The position numbers were made by a program, and so were the translations under genes. A stretch of DNA of 64,000 nucleotides from Altererythrobacter sp. (GTDB lineage: Bacteria; Pseudomonadota; Alphaproteobacteria; Sphingomonadales; Sphingomonadaceae). Where the stretch lies: NCBI GenBank assembly GCA_017308255.1, contig JAFKFN010000010.1, positions 62,001 to 126,000 on the forward strand, written 5' to 3'. This document shows, in pieces, positions 31,061 to 39,900 of the stretch (position 1 is the first letter of the stretch; each line of letters opens with the position of its first letter). The notes under the pieces were generated by a model that saw only the letters and a program-made list of their open reading frames with translations, ran no database searches and had not been told where the DNA came from.

Positions 31061-31987
31061 ATGGGCATGGCTCCATCCGATCAGGCCATGATGGAACCTG
31101 ACGCCCCGCCGCCGCCTGCCCGCGCCGGCCTGCTGCGCCGCGTGTTCACTTATCCGCTGGTGCAGGCCTGCATCGGCGGGGTGATGATCCTTGCTGCCAT
31201 GGGTGTGGTCTCGGCGATCGGGGGCCTGCTCGGCATCGCGACGGGGGCGGGTTTCCCGCTCCTCGCCGTGCTGCTGGCCCTGATCGTGGTGCTGGTGTGG
31301 AAAGCCTACAAGCGCTGGATCGAACGCGAGCGGGACCGGGAGTTCTCTTTCAACGGCGCCGTGCCGGAACTCCTGGCGGGGCTCTTCGCCGGATTTGCGC
31401 TGTTCACCCTGATGACCGGCTGCGTCTGGCTGTTCGGCGGCATCCAGTTCCATGGAATCCGCTCGCCCGGTGAAACCCAGTGGGCCTATTGGCTGGCCAT
31501 CGCGATCATCAGCGGCGTGACCGAGGAGACGCTGATGCGGGGCCTGCTGTTCCGCGCGGTGGAGAAAGTCAGCGGAAGCTGGGCCGCGCTGGCGGTGAGC
31601 GCGGTGCTGTTCGGCGCGGCGCACATCTTCAACGAGAATTCGAGCTGGCTGGCCGCCTTGGCCATCGCCTTGGAAGCGGGCATCCTGCTTGGCGCTGCCT
31701 ATATGCTGACGCGGCGGCTATGGCTCCCTATCGGCATACATGCCGCGTGGAATTTCACCCAGGGGTGGGTGTTCAGCATTCCCGTTTCCGGCACCGGCGG
31801 GGAGCCGATCGGCCTTGTCGCCACTACCCGCCTGGGACCTGACTGGCTGACTGGCGGTGGCTTCGGCCTGGAAGCTTCCGCCGTGGCGATGGTCGTCGCC
31901 ACGGCGGCGGGGCTGATGCTGCTGTTGTGGGCCCATCGCCGTGGCCGCTTCGTCCCGGGGCCGTGGGGGCGGGAGACGGTGTCTTAG
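31061..31987 (+). CDS. CPBP family intramembrane metalloprotease
   Basis: 308 residues with about eight hydrophobic helices. The CAAX-protease/bacteriocin-processing motifs are complete: TEETLMRGLLFR (EExxxR), FGAAHIFNENS (FxxxH) and IGIHAAWNFTQG. These are membrane-embedded proteases of mostly unknown targets. ATG 31061 has GAGGGA ten bases upstream; GTG 31043 is an alternative. It is 14 bases after the PEP mutase-like gene and may close the ada operon. Confidence 0.87.
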   Translation: MGMAPSDQAMMEPDAPPPPARAGLLRRVFTYPLVQACIGGVMILAAMGVVSAIGGLLGIATGAGFPLLAVLLALIVVLVWKAYKRWIERERDREFSFNGAVPELLAGLFAGFALFTLMTGCVWLFGGIQFHGIRSPGETQWAYWLAIAIISGVTEETLMRGLLFRAVEKVSGSWAALAVSAVLFGAAHIFNENSSWLAALAIALEAGILLGAAYMLTRRLWLPIGIHAAWNFTQGWVFSIPVSGTGGEPIGLVATTRLGPDWLTGGGFGLEASAVAMVVATAAGLMLLLWAHRRGRFVPGPWGRETVS

Positions 31988-32031
31988 CCCCGATTCGTAA
32001 CCGCCACCCTGACCCGGCTGGGCACAAGCTG

Positions 32032-32115
32032 TTCGTCATTGCGAGCGTAGCGAAGCAATCCAGGGCGTATTGCACTCCCGCCCTGGATTGCTTCGCTACG
32101 CTCGCAATGACGAAG
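32032..32115. repeat. Palindromic intergenic repeat, family B, copy 2
   Basis: GTCATTGCGAGCGTAGCGAA, CAATCCAGGGCG, a short centre, then the inverted arm CGCCCTGGATTG, CTTCGCTACGCTC and GCAATGAC. The whole element is a near-perfect inverted repeat of about 84 bases between the convergent CPBP and priA genes. Confidence 0.85.
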
Positions 32116-32158
32116 GTTGAGCGAGGTATGATCGGGTTCAACGAAGGATAATGGCGCC

Positions 32159-34324
32159 CTAAACGAAGCTGTAGGGGTCGATATCCACCCCCACGCGCAC
32201 GCCTTGCTGGAAGCTCAGCGCGCCCAGCCAGTCGCGGATCACGCGTTGCAGTTCGGCGCTGCGGCGGGCGTTGAGCAGCAGGCGATAGCGATAGCGGCCG
32301 CGCAGCAGCGCCATGGGGGCGGGGGCGGGGCCGAGCACGGCGACATCGGGCAGCGTGGGCTGGGTGGCGCCGATGCGGTTGGCCGCCTCGCGTGCTTCGG
32401 CTTCGTCCTCGCTCGATACGATGATCGCCGCCCAGCGCCCGAACGGAGGCGCGCCGGCGTGGCGGCGGGCTTCGGTCTCCACAGTATAGAAGGCATCGCG
32501 ATCCCCGGCGGCGAGGGCGGCGATCACCGAGGCTTGCGGATGGCGCGTCTGGATCAGCACGTCGCCCGGCTTGCTCCCGCGCCCGGCGCGCCCGGCCACC
32601 TGGGCGATCTGCTGGTAAGTCCGCTCCGCCGCGCGCAGATCCCCGCCTTCGAGGCCCAGGTCGGCATCGACCACGCCCACCAGCGTCAGCTCGGGGAAAT
32701 GGAAGCCCTTGGTGACGAGCTGCGTGCCGACGATCACGTCCACCGCCCGCGCTTCCACCTGGCTGACGAATTCGGCCGCCTTGTCGGGCGAATTGAGCGT
32801 GTCGGAGGTGGCGATAGCCAGCCGCGCTTCGGGCAGCAGTTCTTCCACCTCATGGGCGATCCGCTCCACGCCGGGTCCGCAGGCGACCAGGCAATCGGGC
32901 TCCCCGCATTCGGGGCAGTGATCGGGCGGCGCGGTTTCGTGCCCGCAGTGATGGCAGGCCAGCCGGCGGCTCAGCCGATGTTCGACCAGCCAGGCACTGC
33001 AATTGGGACACTGGAAGCGGAACCCGCAATGGCGGCACAGGGTGAGCGGGGCATAGCCGCGCCGGTTGAGGAACAGCAGCGATTGCTCGCCGCGCTCCAG
33101 CCTCTCTTGCAGCGCTTCCACCAGCCGGGGCGCCAGCCAGCGGCCGCGCGGGGGCTTTTCCCGCGTCAGGTCTATCGTGTCGATCGCCGGCAGCTCCGCC
33201 CCGCCGAAGCGGCTCGGCAGCACGAGCTTTTCGTAAACCCCGCTCTCCGCCATTTGCAGGCTTTCGAGCGCCGGCGTGGCGCTGGAGAGGATCACCGGAA
33301 TGCCTTCGAAGCGCGCGCGCATCACCGCCACGTCGCGCGCGTTGTAGCGCACGCCTTCATCCTGCTTGAAGCTGACCTCATGCGCTTCGTCCACCACGAT
33401 CAGGCCGAGGCGGGCGTAAGGCAGGAACAGCGCCGAACGCGCCCCGACGACCACTTGCGCTTCCCCGCTGGCGATGGCCCGCCATGCCCGCCGCCGCTCG
33501 GTGGACTTGAGCGAGGAATGCCACGCCACCGGCGCCGATCCGAAACGCTCCTCGAATCGCCGCAGGAAGGCCTCCGTCAGCGCGATTTCCGGCAGAAGAA
33601 CAAGCGTTTGCCGCCCTTTCCAGAGACTTTCCGCGATAGCTTCGAAATAGGTCTCCGTCTTGCCGGATCCGGTCACGCCGTCGAGCAGGAAAGGCACGAA
33701 GCGATCGTCCCGCACGGCCGCCACCAGGTGTTCGGCCACTTCGGTCTGTTCGGCGGACAGGTCCGGCTGCGCGAAACCGGCGTCCGCGCGGGCATAGGGG
33801 CGATCGCTATGGACCGTGACCGGTTCCAGCACGCCCTGGTTCACCAGGCCGCGCAGCACGCCTTCGCTCACCCCGGCGATCTCCGCCAGTTCGCGGATCG
33901 TCGCCTGTTCGCCTTCCAGCGCATCGATGGCGGCCTGGCGCTGGGGGGTCATCCGTTCGGGTAACCCGCCGCTCAGCCGGTATTCGGTGACCGTGGAGGG
34001 CCCGCGCAGCGCCCCGCCGCTGGACAGCACCATGCGCGCGACCGAGGCCAGCGAGGCGCAGTAGTAATCCGCTGTCCATTCGATCAGCCGCCTCAGCTCG
34101 GCCTTGAGGGGGGGCACCGGCAGCATGCCGACCAGCGGGCGCAGCCGCGCGTCCGGAACCGGCGTGGCGGGCAGCCGTTCGGCCTCCCACACGATGCCGA
34201 CGATCTGCCGGGGGCCGAGCGGGGCGACGACGACCGAGCCGGGTTCCACCTCCATTCCTTCCGGAACACGGTAGTCCAGCGGGCCGAGCGCGGCGTTGAA
34301 GATGACGAGACGGACGCGGTTCAT
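32159..34324 (-). CDS. priA: Primosomal protein N' (replication restart helicase PriA)
   Basis: 721 residues. N-terminal DNA-binding domain (MNRVRLVIFNAALGPLDYRVPEG), helicase Walker A DGVTGSGKTETY, DEAH box in VVDEAHEVS, and a zinc-binding insert with CRHCGF, CPNC, CHHCGHE and CPECG. It reloads the replisome at stalled forks. ATG 34324 is set by the family N-terminus; the frame is open to 35503 but the upstream part is antisense to the lipoprotein gene. It is divergent from that gene over 51 bases. Confidence 0.96.
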   Translation of the reverse strand: MNRVRLVIFNAALGPLDYRVPEGMEVEPGSVVVAPLGPRQIVGIVWEAERLPATPVPDARLRPLVGMLPVPPLKAELRRLIEWTADYYCASLASVARMVLSSGGALRGPSTVTEYRLSGGLPERMTPQRQAAIDALEGEQATIRELAEIAGVSEGVLRGLVNQGVLEPVTVHSDRPYARADAGFAQPDLSAEQTEVAEHLVAAVRDDRFVPFLLDGVTGSGKTETYFEAIAESLWKGRQTLVLLPEIALTEAFLRRFEERFGSAPVAWHSSLKSTERRRAWRAIASGEAQVVVGARSALFLPYARLGLIVVDEAHEVSFKQDEGVRYNARDVAVMRARFEGIPVILSSATPALESLQMAESGVYEKLVLPSRFGGAELPAIDTIDLTREKPPRGRWLAPRLVEALQERLERGEQSLLFLNRRGYAPLTLCRHCGFRFQCPNCSAWLVEHRLSRRLACHHCGHETAPPDHCPECGEPDCLVACGPGVERIAHEVEELLPEARLAIATSDTLNSPDKAAEFVSQVEARAVDVIVGTQLVTKGFHFPELTLVGVVDADLGLEGGDLRAAERTYQQIAQVAGRAGRGSKPGDVLIQTRHPQASVIAALAAGDRDAFYTVETEARRHAGAPPFGRWAAIIVSSEDEAEAREAANRIGATQPTLPDVAVLGPAPAPMALLRGRYRYRLLLNARRSAELQRVIRDWLGALSFQQGVRVGVDIDPYSFV

Positions 34325-34375
34325 GTGAAGGCGCCTTATATGGGCGGCCTGTCGCCAATGAGAAAGCACGAGACG

Positions 34376-35065
34376 ATGACCATGCCCCAGGTTCTTCCCC
34401 GCCGCGCGGTTCTCGCCGGCTCGCTGGCCGCCGCCACGGCGCTGGCGCTGCCCGGCTGCGCGACTTATCCGCAGATCAGCTTCACCGAGGCGGTCCGGCG
34501 ATTGCTGGTCCTGTCCAGCGAGCGCGCCTTCGTCCGCCTCACCGCCCCGGGCGGCTATTGGGACCAGCAAGTCGCGCGGGTGGGGCTGGATCAGTATTTC
34601 GGGACGCGGGGCAACGTGCTCGCCAACATCCTCACTTCCGCCCTGTTCAAGTCCCGGCTGGAAGATGCCGTGGCGGATATCGCGGTGGATGCATCCTATC
34701 GCGCCGCGCCCGTGGTGGCCGATACCGTGCGCACGATCGGCCTGGCCAACGCCATGGCGCTGGTGCGCGGCGGGCCGACGGCGGCCACGACGTTCCTGCG
34801 CCAGCAGATGGGCGAGCAGCTGGTCCTCGCTATGCTGCCCGAGATCGGCGATGCCCTGCGCGTGGCGGAAGACCCGCTGGTGAGCCAGCTCGTCTCCGGC
34901 CTGACGGGGGTCGACTTCGGCTCTGTCACCCGGCGCTTCGCGGCGGAGGTGGACAACGTGATCTGGGGCGAGATCGGCAACGAGGAAGCCGCCATCCGCG
35001 CCGATCCGGCGTCCACGCGCGATCCGGTGCTGATCGGGGTCTTCGGGGCGGGGGCGGCGCTTTAG
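34376..35065 (+). CDS. DUF4197-like lipoprotein
   Basis: About 229 residues. The N-terminus has a twin arginine (LPRRAVLAGSLAAATALALPGCA) and a lipobox LPGC, so it is likely a Tat- or Sec-exported lipoprotein. The body has the pattern of the DUF4197 family: AVRRLLVLSSERAFVRLTAPGGYW at the start and AATTFLRQQMGEQLVLAMLPEIGDALR later. Function is unknown for the family. Start choice among 34358, 34376 and 34382 is open. Confidence 0.72.
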   Translation: MTMPQVLPRRAVLAGSLAAATALALPGCATYPQISFTEAVRRLLVLSSERAFVRLTAPGGYWDQQVARVGLDQYFGTRGNVLANILTSALFKSRLEDAVADIAVDASYRAAPVVADTVRTIGLANAMALVRGGPTAATTFLRQQMGEQLVLAMLPEIGDALRVAEDPLVSQLVSGLTGVDFGSVTRRFAAEVDNVIWGEIGNEEAAIRADPASTRDPVLIGVFGAGAAL

Positions 35066-35150
35066 GAGGAGGTTCGTCTTGGCGGGAAACGGAACGGATC
35101 GCTCAGGCCGGGCCCCTCGTGATCTACGAGCGAGCGCACCCGCACTAAAA

Positions 35151-35243
35151 CCCTCGTCATTGCGAGCGTAGCGAAGCAATCCAGAGCGTATTGCGCTGTT
35201 GCCCTGGATTGCTTCGTCGCTACGCTCCTCGCAATGACGAGGG
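35151..35243. repeat. Palindromic intergenic repeat, family B, copy 3
   Basis: CTCGTCATTGCGAGCGTAGC... with inverted partner ...GCTTCGTCGCTACGCTCCTC, GCAATGACGAG. The right arm carries small insertions (CGTCGC, CTCCTC) relative to the other copies. It lies in the 316-base gap between the DUF4197-like gene and cobT; the remaining bases on either side show nothing I can identify, and no B12 riboswitch is apparent. Confidence 0.8.
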
Positions 35244-35381
35244 TTGGATGGGCGTCCCAGAGAGGCGGCCCGCCTGACGAGCCGCGAGGATATCAACTCC
35301 GCCACCCCGTCCCCTTCATGCCTCCCATAATCCCCCACCCGCTTCGCGCCTCGAAGGTTTCCTGCTAGCAGCCCAGCGACG

Positions 35382-37202
35382 ATGTCCGACGAATCCCCCC
35401 TCGACCGTTTCAAGCAGGCGCTGACAGGCGCCGCGCGCGCTATTGGCCATGACAGCGAGGCCGAGGTGAGCTGGACGTCCGACGCGCCCGGGATGCAGGG
35501 CAAGGCGATGCGGGTGCCGATGCCCGGCCGCTTGCTGCCGCCCGAGCAGGCGCGTGCGGCGCGCGGCTTCGCCGACAGCTTCGCGCTGCGCCTGCGCCAT
35601 CATGACGAGGCGCTCCACCGCCGCAACATGCCGTCCGAGCCGGATGCCCGTGCGGCCTATGACGCGATCGAGCGCGTGCGGTACGAGGCGCTGGGCGAGA
35701 ACAACTACGCCGGGATGCGGGAGAATCTGGCGGCTTCCACCGAGGTGCGCCTCCAGTCCGATCCGATCGTCCGTGCAGTCAGCGCCGACGAGGTGCCGGT
35801 CCAGACCGCGCTGGCGCTGATGCTGCGCGAGCAGCTGACTGGCCAGCCGATCCCGCAAGCGGCGCGCGCCGGGGTCGAGATGCTGCGCGAACATATCGAA
35901 AGCCGCACCGGCGACGATTTCGAGCGGTTGGCGCTGACGCTCGACGATCAGCAGGCGTTCCAGTCGCTGGCGCTCGCCATGCTCCGCCATCTGCAACTGG
36001 TCGAGATGGAGCCGAACGACGAGGCCGGCGAGGACGACACCGGGGAAGAGGAACCTGGCGAGGAGGATACGGACACCGAGCAGGACAACGAGGACGAGGG
36101 CCACGAGCTTCGCCAGGAGCAGGTCGCCGGCGATAGCGGCGAAGGCGAGGGCGAGGAGGAGACCACCCAGGAGGTCGAGAGCGAGTCGGAGATGTCCGAA
36201 GGGGACGTCGGCGACGAGGGCGAGGAAGGGATGATGCCCGTCCGGCCCAATCGGCCGTGGACGGACTTGCCCGAAACGTTCGATTACAAGGTCTTCACCG
36301 AGGAGTTCGACGAGGTGGTCGAGGCCACCGAGCTGTGCGATTTCGAGGAACTGGATCGCCTGCGCGCCTATCTCGACAGCCAGCTCACCGGGTTGCAGGG
36401 CGTCGTCACCCGGCTCGCCAACCGGCTCCAGCGGCGGCTCATGGCGCAGCAGAACCGGTCTTGGGATTTCGACCAGGAGGAAGGCCTGCTCGATGCCGCG
36501 CGGCTGGCGCGGGTGATCGTCAGCCCGGGCCATTCGCTCAGCTACAAGGTCGAGCGCGATATCGAGTTCAAGGATACCGTCGTCACCCTGCTGATCGACA
36601 ATTCGGGTTCGATGCGCGGGCGGCCGATCTCAATCGCCGCGATCAGCGCCGATATCCTGGCCCGCACGCTGGAGCGGTGCGGGGTCAAGGTGGAGATCCT
36701 CGGCTTCACCACCCGCGCGTGGAAAGGCGGCCAGAGCCGCGAGAAGTGGCTCGCCAGCGGCAAGCCCGCGCAGCCGGGCCGCCTCAACGACTTGCGGCAC
36801 ATCATCTACAAGAAGGCCGACGAGCCGATGCGCCGCGCACGCAAGAGCCTGGGCCTGATGATGCGCGAAGGGCTGCTGAAGGAGAACATCGACGGGGAAG
36901 CGCTGCTGTGGGCGCATACCCGCCTGCTCGCCCGGCCCGAGGATCGCCGCATCCTCATGGTCATCTCCGATGGTGCGCCGGTGGACGATTCGACGCTGAG
37001 CGTGAACTCGGCCGGCTATCTGGAGACGCACCTGCGCAAGGTGATCGACTGGATCGAGAAGCAGAGCCCCGTCCAGCTCGTCGCCATCGGCATCGGGCAC
37101 GACGTGACCCGTTATTACAAGCGGGCGGTGACGATCATGGACGTGGAACAGCTCGGCGGCACGATCATCGAGCAACTGGCGGGCCTGTTCGAGGCGGAAT
37201 AG
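35382..37202 (+). CDS. cobT: Cobaltochelatase subunit CobT
   Basis: 606 residues. It partners with CobS (AAA+) and CobN to insert cobalt into the corrin ring. The N-terminal domain is followed by a highly acidic Glu/Asp run (about 210-283, for example [20 protein letters not shown]). A C-terminal von Willebrand A domain has the MIDAS motif DNSGSMRG (about 406). The length and the acidic hinge are typical. No cobS or cobN lies in the window, although cobS is often next to cobT. Confidence 0.93.
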   Translation: MSDESPLDRFKQALTGAARAIGHDSEAEVSWTSDAPGMQGKAMRVPMPGRLLPPEQARAARGFADSFALRLRHHDEALHRRNMPSEPDARAAYDAIERVRYEALGENNYAGMRENLAASTEVRLQSDPIVRAVSADEVPVQTALALMLREQLTGQPIPQAARAGVEMLREHIESRTGDDFERLALTLDDQQAFQSLALAMLRHLQLVEMEPNDEAGEDDTGEEEPGEEDTDTEQDNEDEGHELRQEQVAGDSGEGEGEEETTQEVESESEMSEGDVGDEGEEGMMPVRPNRPWTDLPETFDYKVFTEEFDEVVEATELCDFEELDRLRAYLDSQLTGLQGVVTRLANRLQRRLMAQQNRSWDFDQEEGLLDAARLARVIVSPGHSLSYKVERDIEFKDTVVTLLIDNSGSMRGRPISIAAISADILARTLERCGVKVEILGFTTRAWKGGQSREKWLASGKPAQPGRLNDLRHIIYKKADEPMRRARKSLGLMMREGLLKENIDGEALLWAHTRLLARPEDRRILMVISDGAPVDDSTLSVNSAGYLETHLRKVIDWIEKQSPVQLVAIGIGHDVTRYYKRAVTIMDVEQLGGTIIEQLAGLFEAE

Positions 37203-37203
37203 C

Positions 37204-37243
37204 TTGCCGATTTGCGGGCCGCGCCGGGTATGATAAAGTATGA
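37204..37243 (+). promoter_or_regulatory. Candidate promoter/operator of the ParDE pair
   Basis: TTGCCG (37204) and TATGAT (37229) are spaced 19 bases, just before the antitoxin start. TATGA-TAAAG-TATGA (37229-37243) is a direct repeat overlapping the -10, a likely place for antitoxin binding. The spacing is long, so confidence is low. Confidence 0.35.
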
Positions 37244-37246
37244 ATC

Positions 37247-37531
37247 ATGGGAAAGCTCGAACGCATCACCGTGACCATGCCCGAGGAAATGGCCGCCAAG
37301 CTGCGCGAAGCGGTCAAATCCGGAAAATACGCCACGACCAGCGAGATCGTGCGAGAGGCCTTGCGTGGCTGGAACGAGCACCAGGAGCGACAGCAGGCGG
37401 CGCTGGAGAAGCTCCGGGAACTGATCGACGAAGGGTTGCAGGGGCCCAGCCTTCCGGCGAAAGAAGTCTTCGCCGATTTGCGTTCCTATGTCGCCTGCCT
37501 CGTCGCGGAGCATGACGCAGACGCTGCGTGA
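37247..37531 (+). CDS. parD: ParD-type antitoxin
   Basis: 94 residues. Ribbon-helix-helix N-terminus ERITVTMPEEMAAKLREAVKSGKYATTSEIVREALRGWNEH, the CopG/ParD pattern, then a helical tail that would wrap the toxin. It should bind the toxin and repress its own promoter. The stop overlaps the toxin start by one base (TGATG). Confidence 0.9.
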   Translation: MGKLERITVTMPEEMAAKLREAVKSGKYATTSEIVREALRGWNEHQERQQAALEKLRELIDEGLQGPSLPAKEVFADLRSYVACLVAEHDADAA

Positions 37532-37815
37532 TGCGCCTTGAAGTCAAGGCGGAGGCGCAGTCCGATCTGCGTGATATTGCCGCTTACATCGCGCGCGACA
37601 ACGCATCCCGCGCGATCAGCTTCGTGGACGAACTGATAGAGACCATGTGGAAGGTTGCCGAAAGGCCGCTTTCCTTTCCAGCTCGCGATGAGTGGCGGCC
37701 CAACCTGAGGGCCGCGCGGCACGGCAGCTACTACATCGTCTTCCAGGTTGTGGGCGATCTGGTGGAGATCGTGCGCGTGCTTCACGGCGCGCGCGACATC
37801 GAGGGGCTGTTCTAG
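37531..37815 (+). CDS. parE: RelE/ParE superfamily toxin
   Basis: 94 residues. RLEVKAEAQSDLRDIAAYIARDN, FVDELIETMWKVAERPLSFPARDEWRPNLRAARHGSYYIVFQV and VEIVRVLHGARDIEGLF form the usual ParE core, including the Arg/His C-terminal motif (RVLHGARD). ParE toxins poison gyrase. ATG 37531 is used; GTG 37528 is directly before it. Its TAG overlaps the stop of the convergent PilZ gene. Confidence 0.9.
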   Translation: MRLEVKAEAQSDLRDIAAYIARDNASRAISFVDELIETMWKVAERPLSFPARDEWRPNLRAARHGSYYIVFQVVGDLVEIVRVLHGARDIEGLF

Positions 37816-38294
37816 CCGAACAGCCAGTAGGCGATCGCCAGCACGGGAACCCAGGCCAGGGCGCCGCCGATGACCATCACCGCGACGCGCAGGCCCATCG
37901 GCAGCTTTTCGACGGGATCGTCCTCGGCAACGGTGATGGCTTCCGCCGCCTGTTCCTGATTCGCGCCCTGCGGGTGGAGGATCTGGCTTTTCAGCAGCGC
38001 CGCGCTGTAGCTTGCGCGCGAGATCGAGCCGACGAAGGTGCATCCGGCCAGCTCTTCGCCGGCCCACACCACGGTCGCCTTCTTGCGCCCTTCGTGCGGA
38101 AGCTCCAGTTCCACCACCTGGTCGATCCGCAGCGGCGGGGTCGCCTCGGCCAGGAAGCCCGTCTGCGACAGGTCGCGAACGCCCAGCACCTGCTCCTGCC
38201 CGTCAACCCAGGCCGGCAGCTTCAGCGAAACGGGCCGGCGGCTGGCGTACCGCCGTTCCAGAAACTGTTGGATTGGCTGCTTTTCGTTCTGCAC
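37812..38294 (-). CDS. PilZ domain protein with C-terminal membrane helix
   Basis: 160 residues. The PilZ c-di-GMP motifs are present: RxxxR as RYASR and DxSxxG as DLSQTG. A short linker leads to one membrane helix (VAVMVIGGALAWVPVLAIAYWLF). It may pass a c-di-GMP signal to a membrane partner. I chose GTG 38294 because AAGGAGA lies about seven bases upstream; ATG 38318 has no good ribosome site. Confidence 0.82.
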   Translation of the reverse strand: MQNEKQPIQQFLERRYASRRPVSLKLPAWVDGQEQVLGVRDLSQTGFLAEATPPLRIDQVVELELPHEGRKKATVVWAGEELAGCTFVGSISRASYSAALLKSQILHPQGANQEQAAEAITVAEDDPVEKLPMGLRVAVMVIGGALAWVPVLAIAYWLFG

Positions 38295-38418
38295 GGACGG
38301 TCTCCTTACTGGAGACATGCACAGAAGGAGTGAACAAATTCTCTCCAAACGGTGCCGTGCTTGCGACAGCGCGCGGCCGCTTGACCTGAGACTGATCGCG
38401 CGTCAGTCCACCGCGGCC

Positions 38419-39900
38419 ATGACCGCGCCCTTGCACCTGTTCAATTCGCTCACCCGCGCAATCGAGACCTTCACGCCGGTTCATCCCGGGGAGGCGCGAG
38501 TCTATACCTGCGGGCCGACGGTCTATAACTATCCCCATATCGGCAACATGCGGGCCTATGTGTTCGCCGATCTGCTGGGGCGGACGCTGAGCTGGAAGGG
38601 CTATGCCCTCACCCATGTCATCAACATCACCGATGTCGGCCACCTGACCGACGATGCCGATGCGGGCGAGGACAAGCTGGAGAAGGCCGCTTCGGCCCGC
38701 AAGCAATCGATCTGGGACATCGCCGATCATTATACCCAGGCTTATTGGGCGGATGTGAGGGCGCTCAATATCCGCCAGCCGGCCGAATGGACGATCGCCA
38801 CGAAGTTCGTGCCGCAAATGCTTGAATTCGCGGAATCCATCGCGGACAGGCATTGCTACGAGCTGGAGAGCGGTCTCTACTTCGATGTCTCGACCGTGGC
38901 CGATTACGGCCGCCTGGCCCGCACCAGCACCGACGAGGGGGAGAGCCGGATCGAGGCGGTGGAGGGCAAGCGCCATCCGGCGGACTTCGCCATCTGGCGC
39001 AAGACCCCGCCGGGCGAGAGCCGGCAGATGGAGTGGGACAGCCCCTGGGGCCGCGGCGCGCCGGGCTGGCATCTCGAATGCTCGGTGATGAGCGGGGCGC
39101 TGCTGGGCTTCCCGTTCGACATCCATACCGGCGGCATCGACCACCGCGAGATCCATCACCCCAACGAGATCGCGCAGAACCAGGCTTATTGCTGCACCAA
39201 TGGGCTGGATAATCCGGCCAACAGCGGCGCGAAGCTGTGGATGCACAACAATTTCCTGGTCGACCGCTCCGGCAAGATGAGTAAGTCGGCCGGCGAGTTC
39301 CTGCGCCTGCCCCTGCTGGCGGAGAAGGGCTATCACCCGCTGGCCTATCGGATGATGTGCCTGCAGGCGCATTATCGCAGCGAGCTGGAGTTCAGCTGGG
39401 AAGGCCTGGGTGCGGCGCTCACTCGGCTGAAGCGGCTGGTCATGGCGGTGGAGGCGCTGAAAAGCCGCACCGACGCGGGGATACCGGCGGACGGCTGGAC
39501 CCAGCTCAAGGCGCATGACGAGGTGGGCGGCACCCTGCTGCCGCTGCTCGCCCGCTTCGATGAGGCGATATCGGACGATCTCAACACCGCCGTCGCGCTG
39601 ACGGTGCTGGAAGACCTGCTTTCGCTCAAGAAGATCGATCCGGCCGAGAAGCTGACGGCCGTGGCGGCAATGGATGCCGTGCTCGGGCTGGGGCTGCTGG
39701 CATTGACGCGGGCGGACCTGCGTATCCGGCCCAAGGATGCCGCTGTGACCGAAGTCGAGATCGAGGACGCGCTTGCCCGCCGCAAGGCGGCCCGCGCGCA
39801 GAAGGATTTCGCCACGTCCGACGCCATCCGCGACGAGCTGGCGGTGAAAGGCGTCGAGGTGATGGACGGCGATCCGCTCGGCTGGGAGTGGAAGCTCTGA
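38419..39900 (+). CDS. cysS: Cysteinyl-tRNA synthetase
   Basis: 493 residues. Class I synthetase with HIGH-like PHIGN (about 37-41) and KMSKS (about 286). Zinc ligands are visible in YTCGPTVYN, WHLECS and GIDHREIHHPNE. The strand-exchange anticodon-binding domain is at the end (RRKAARAQKDFATSDAIRDEL). ATG 38419 matches the family start. It overlaps the dehydrogenase gene by 13 bases. Confidence 0.96.
   Translation: MTAPLHLFNSLTRAIETFTPVHPGEARVYTCGPTVYNYPHIGNMRAYVFADLLGRTLSWKGYALTHVINITDVGHLTDDADAGEDKLEKAASARKQSIWDIADHYTQAYWADVRALNIRQPAEWTIATKFVPQMLEFAESIADRHCYELESGLYFDVSTVADYGRLARTSTDEGESRIEAVEGKRHPADFAIWRKTPPGESRQMEWDSPWGRGAPGWHLECSVMSGALLGFPFDIHTGGIDHREIHHPNEIAQNQAYCCTNGLDNPANSGAKLWMHNNFLVDRSGKMSKSAGEFLRLPLLAEKGYHPLAYRMMCLQAHYRSELEFSWEGLGAALTRLKRLVMAVEALKSRTDAGIPADGWTQLKAHDEVGGTLLPLLARFDEAISDDLNTAVALTVLEDLLSLKKIDPAEKLTAVAAMDAVLGLGLLALTRADLRIRPKDAAVTEVEIEDALARRKAARAQKDFATSDAIRDELAVKGVEVMDGDPLGWEWKL

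Noticed and set aside
35244-35381. Cobalamin riboswitch before cobT
   Set aside because: No B12-box-like sequence is visible in this gap; the upstream part of the gap is the family B repeat.
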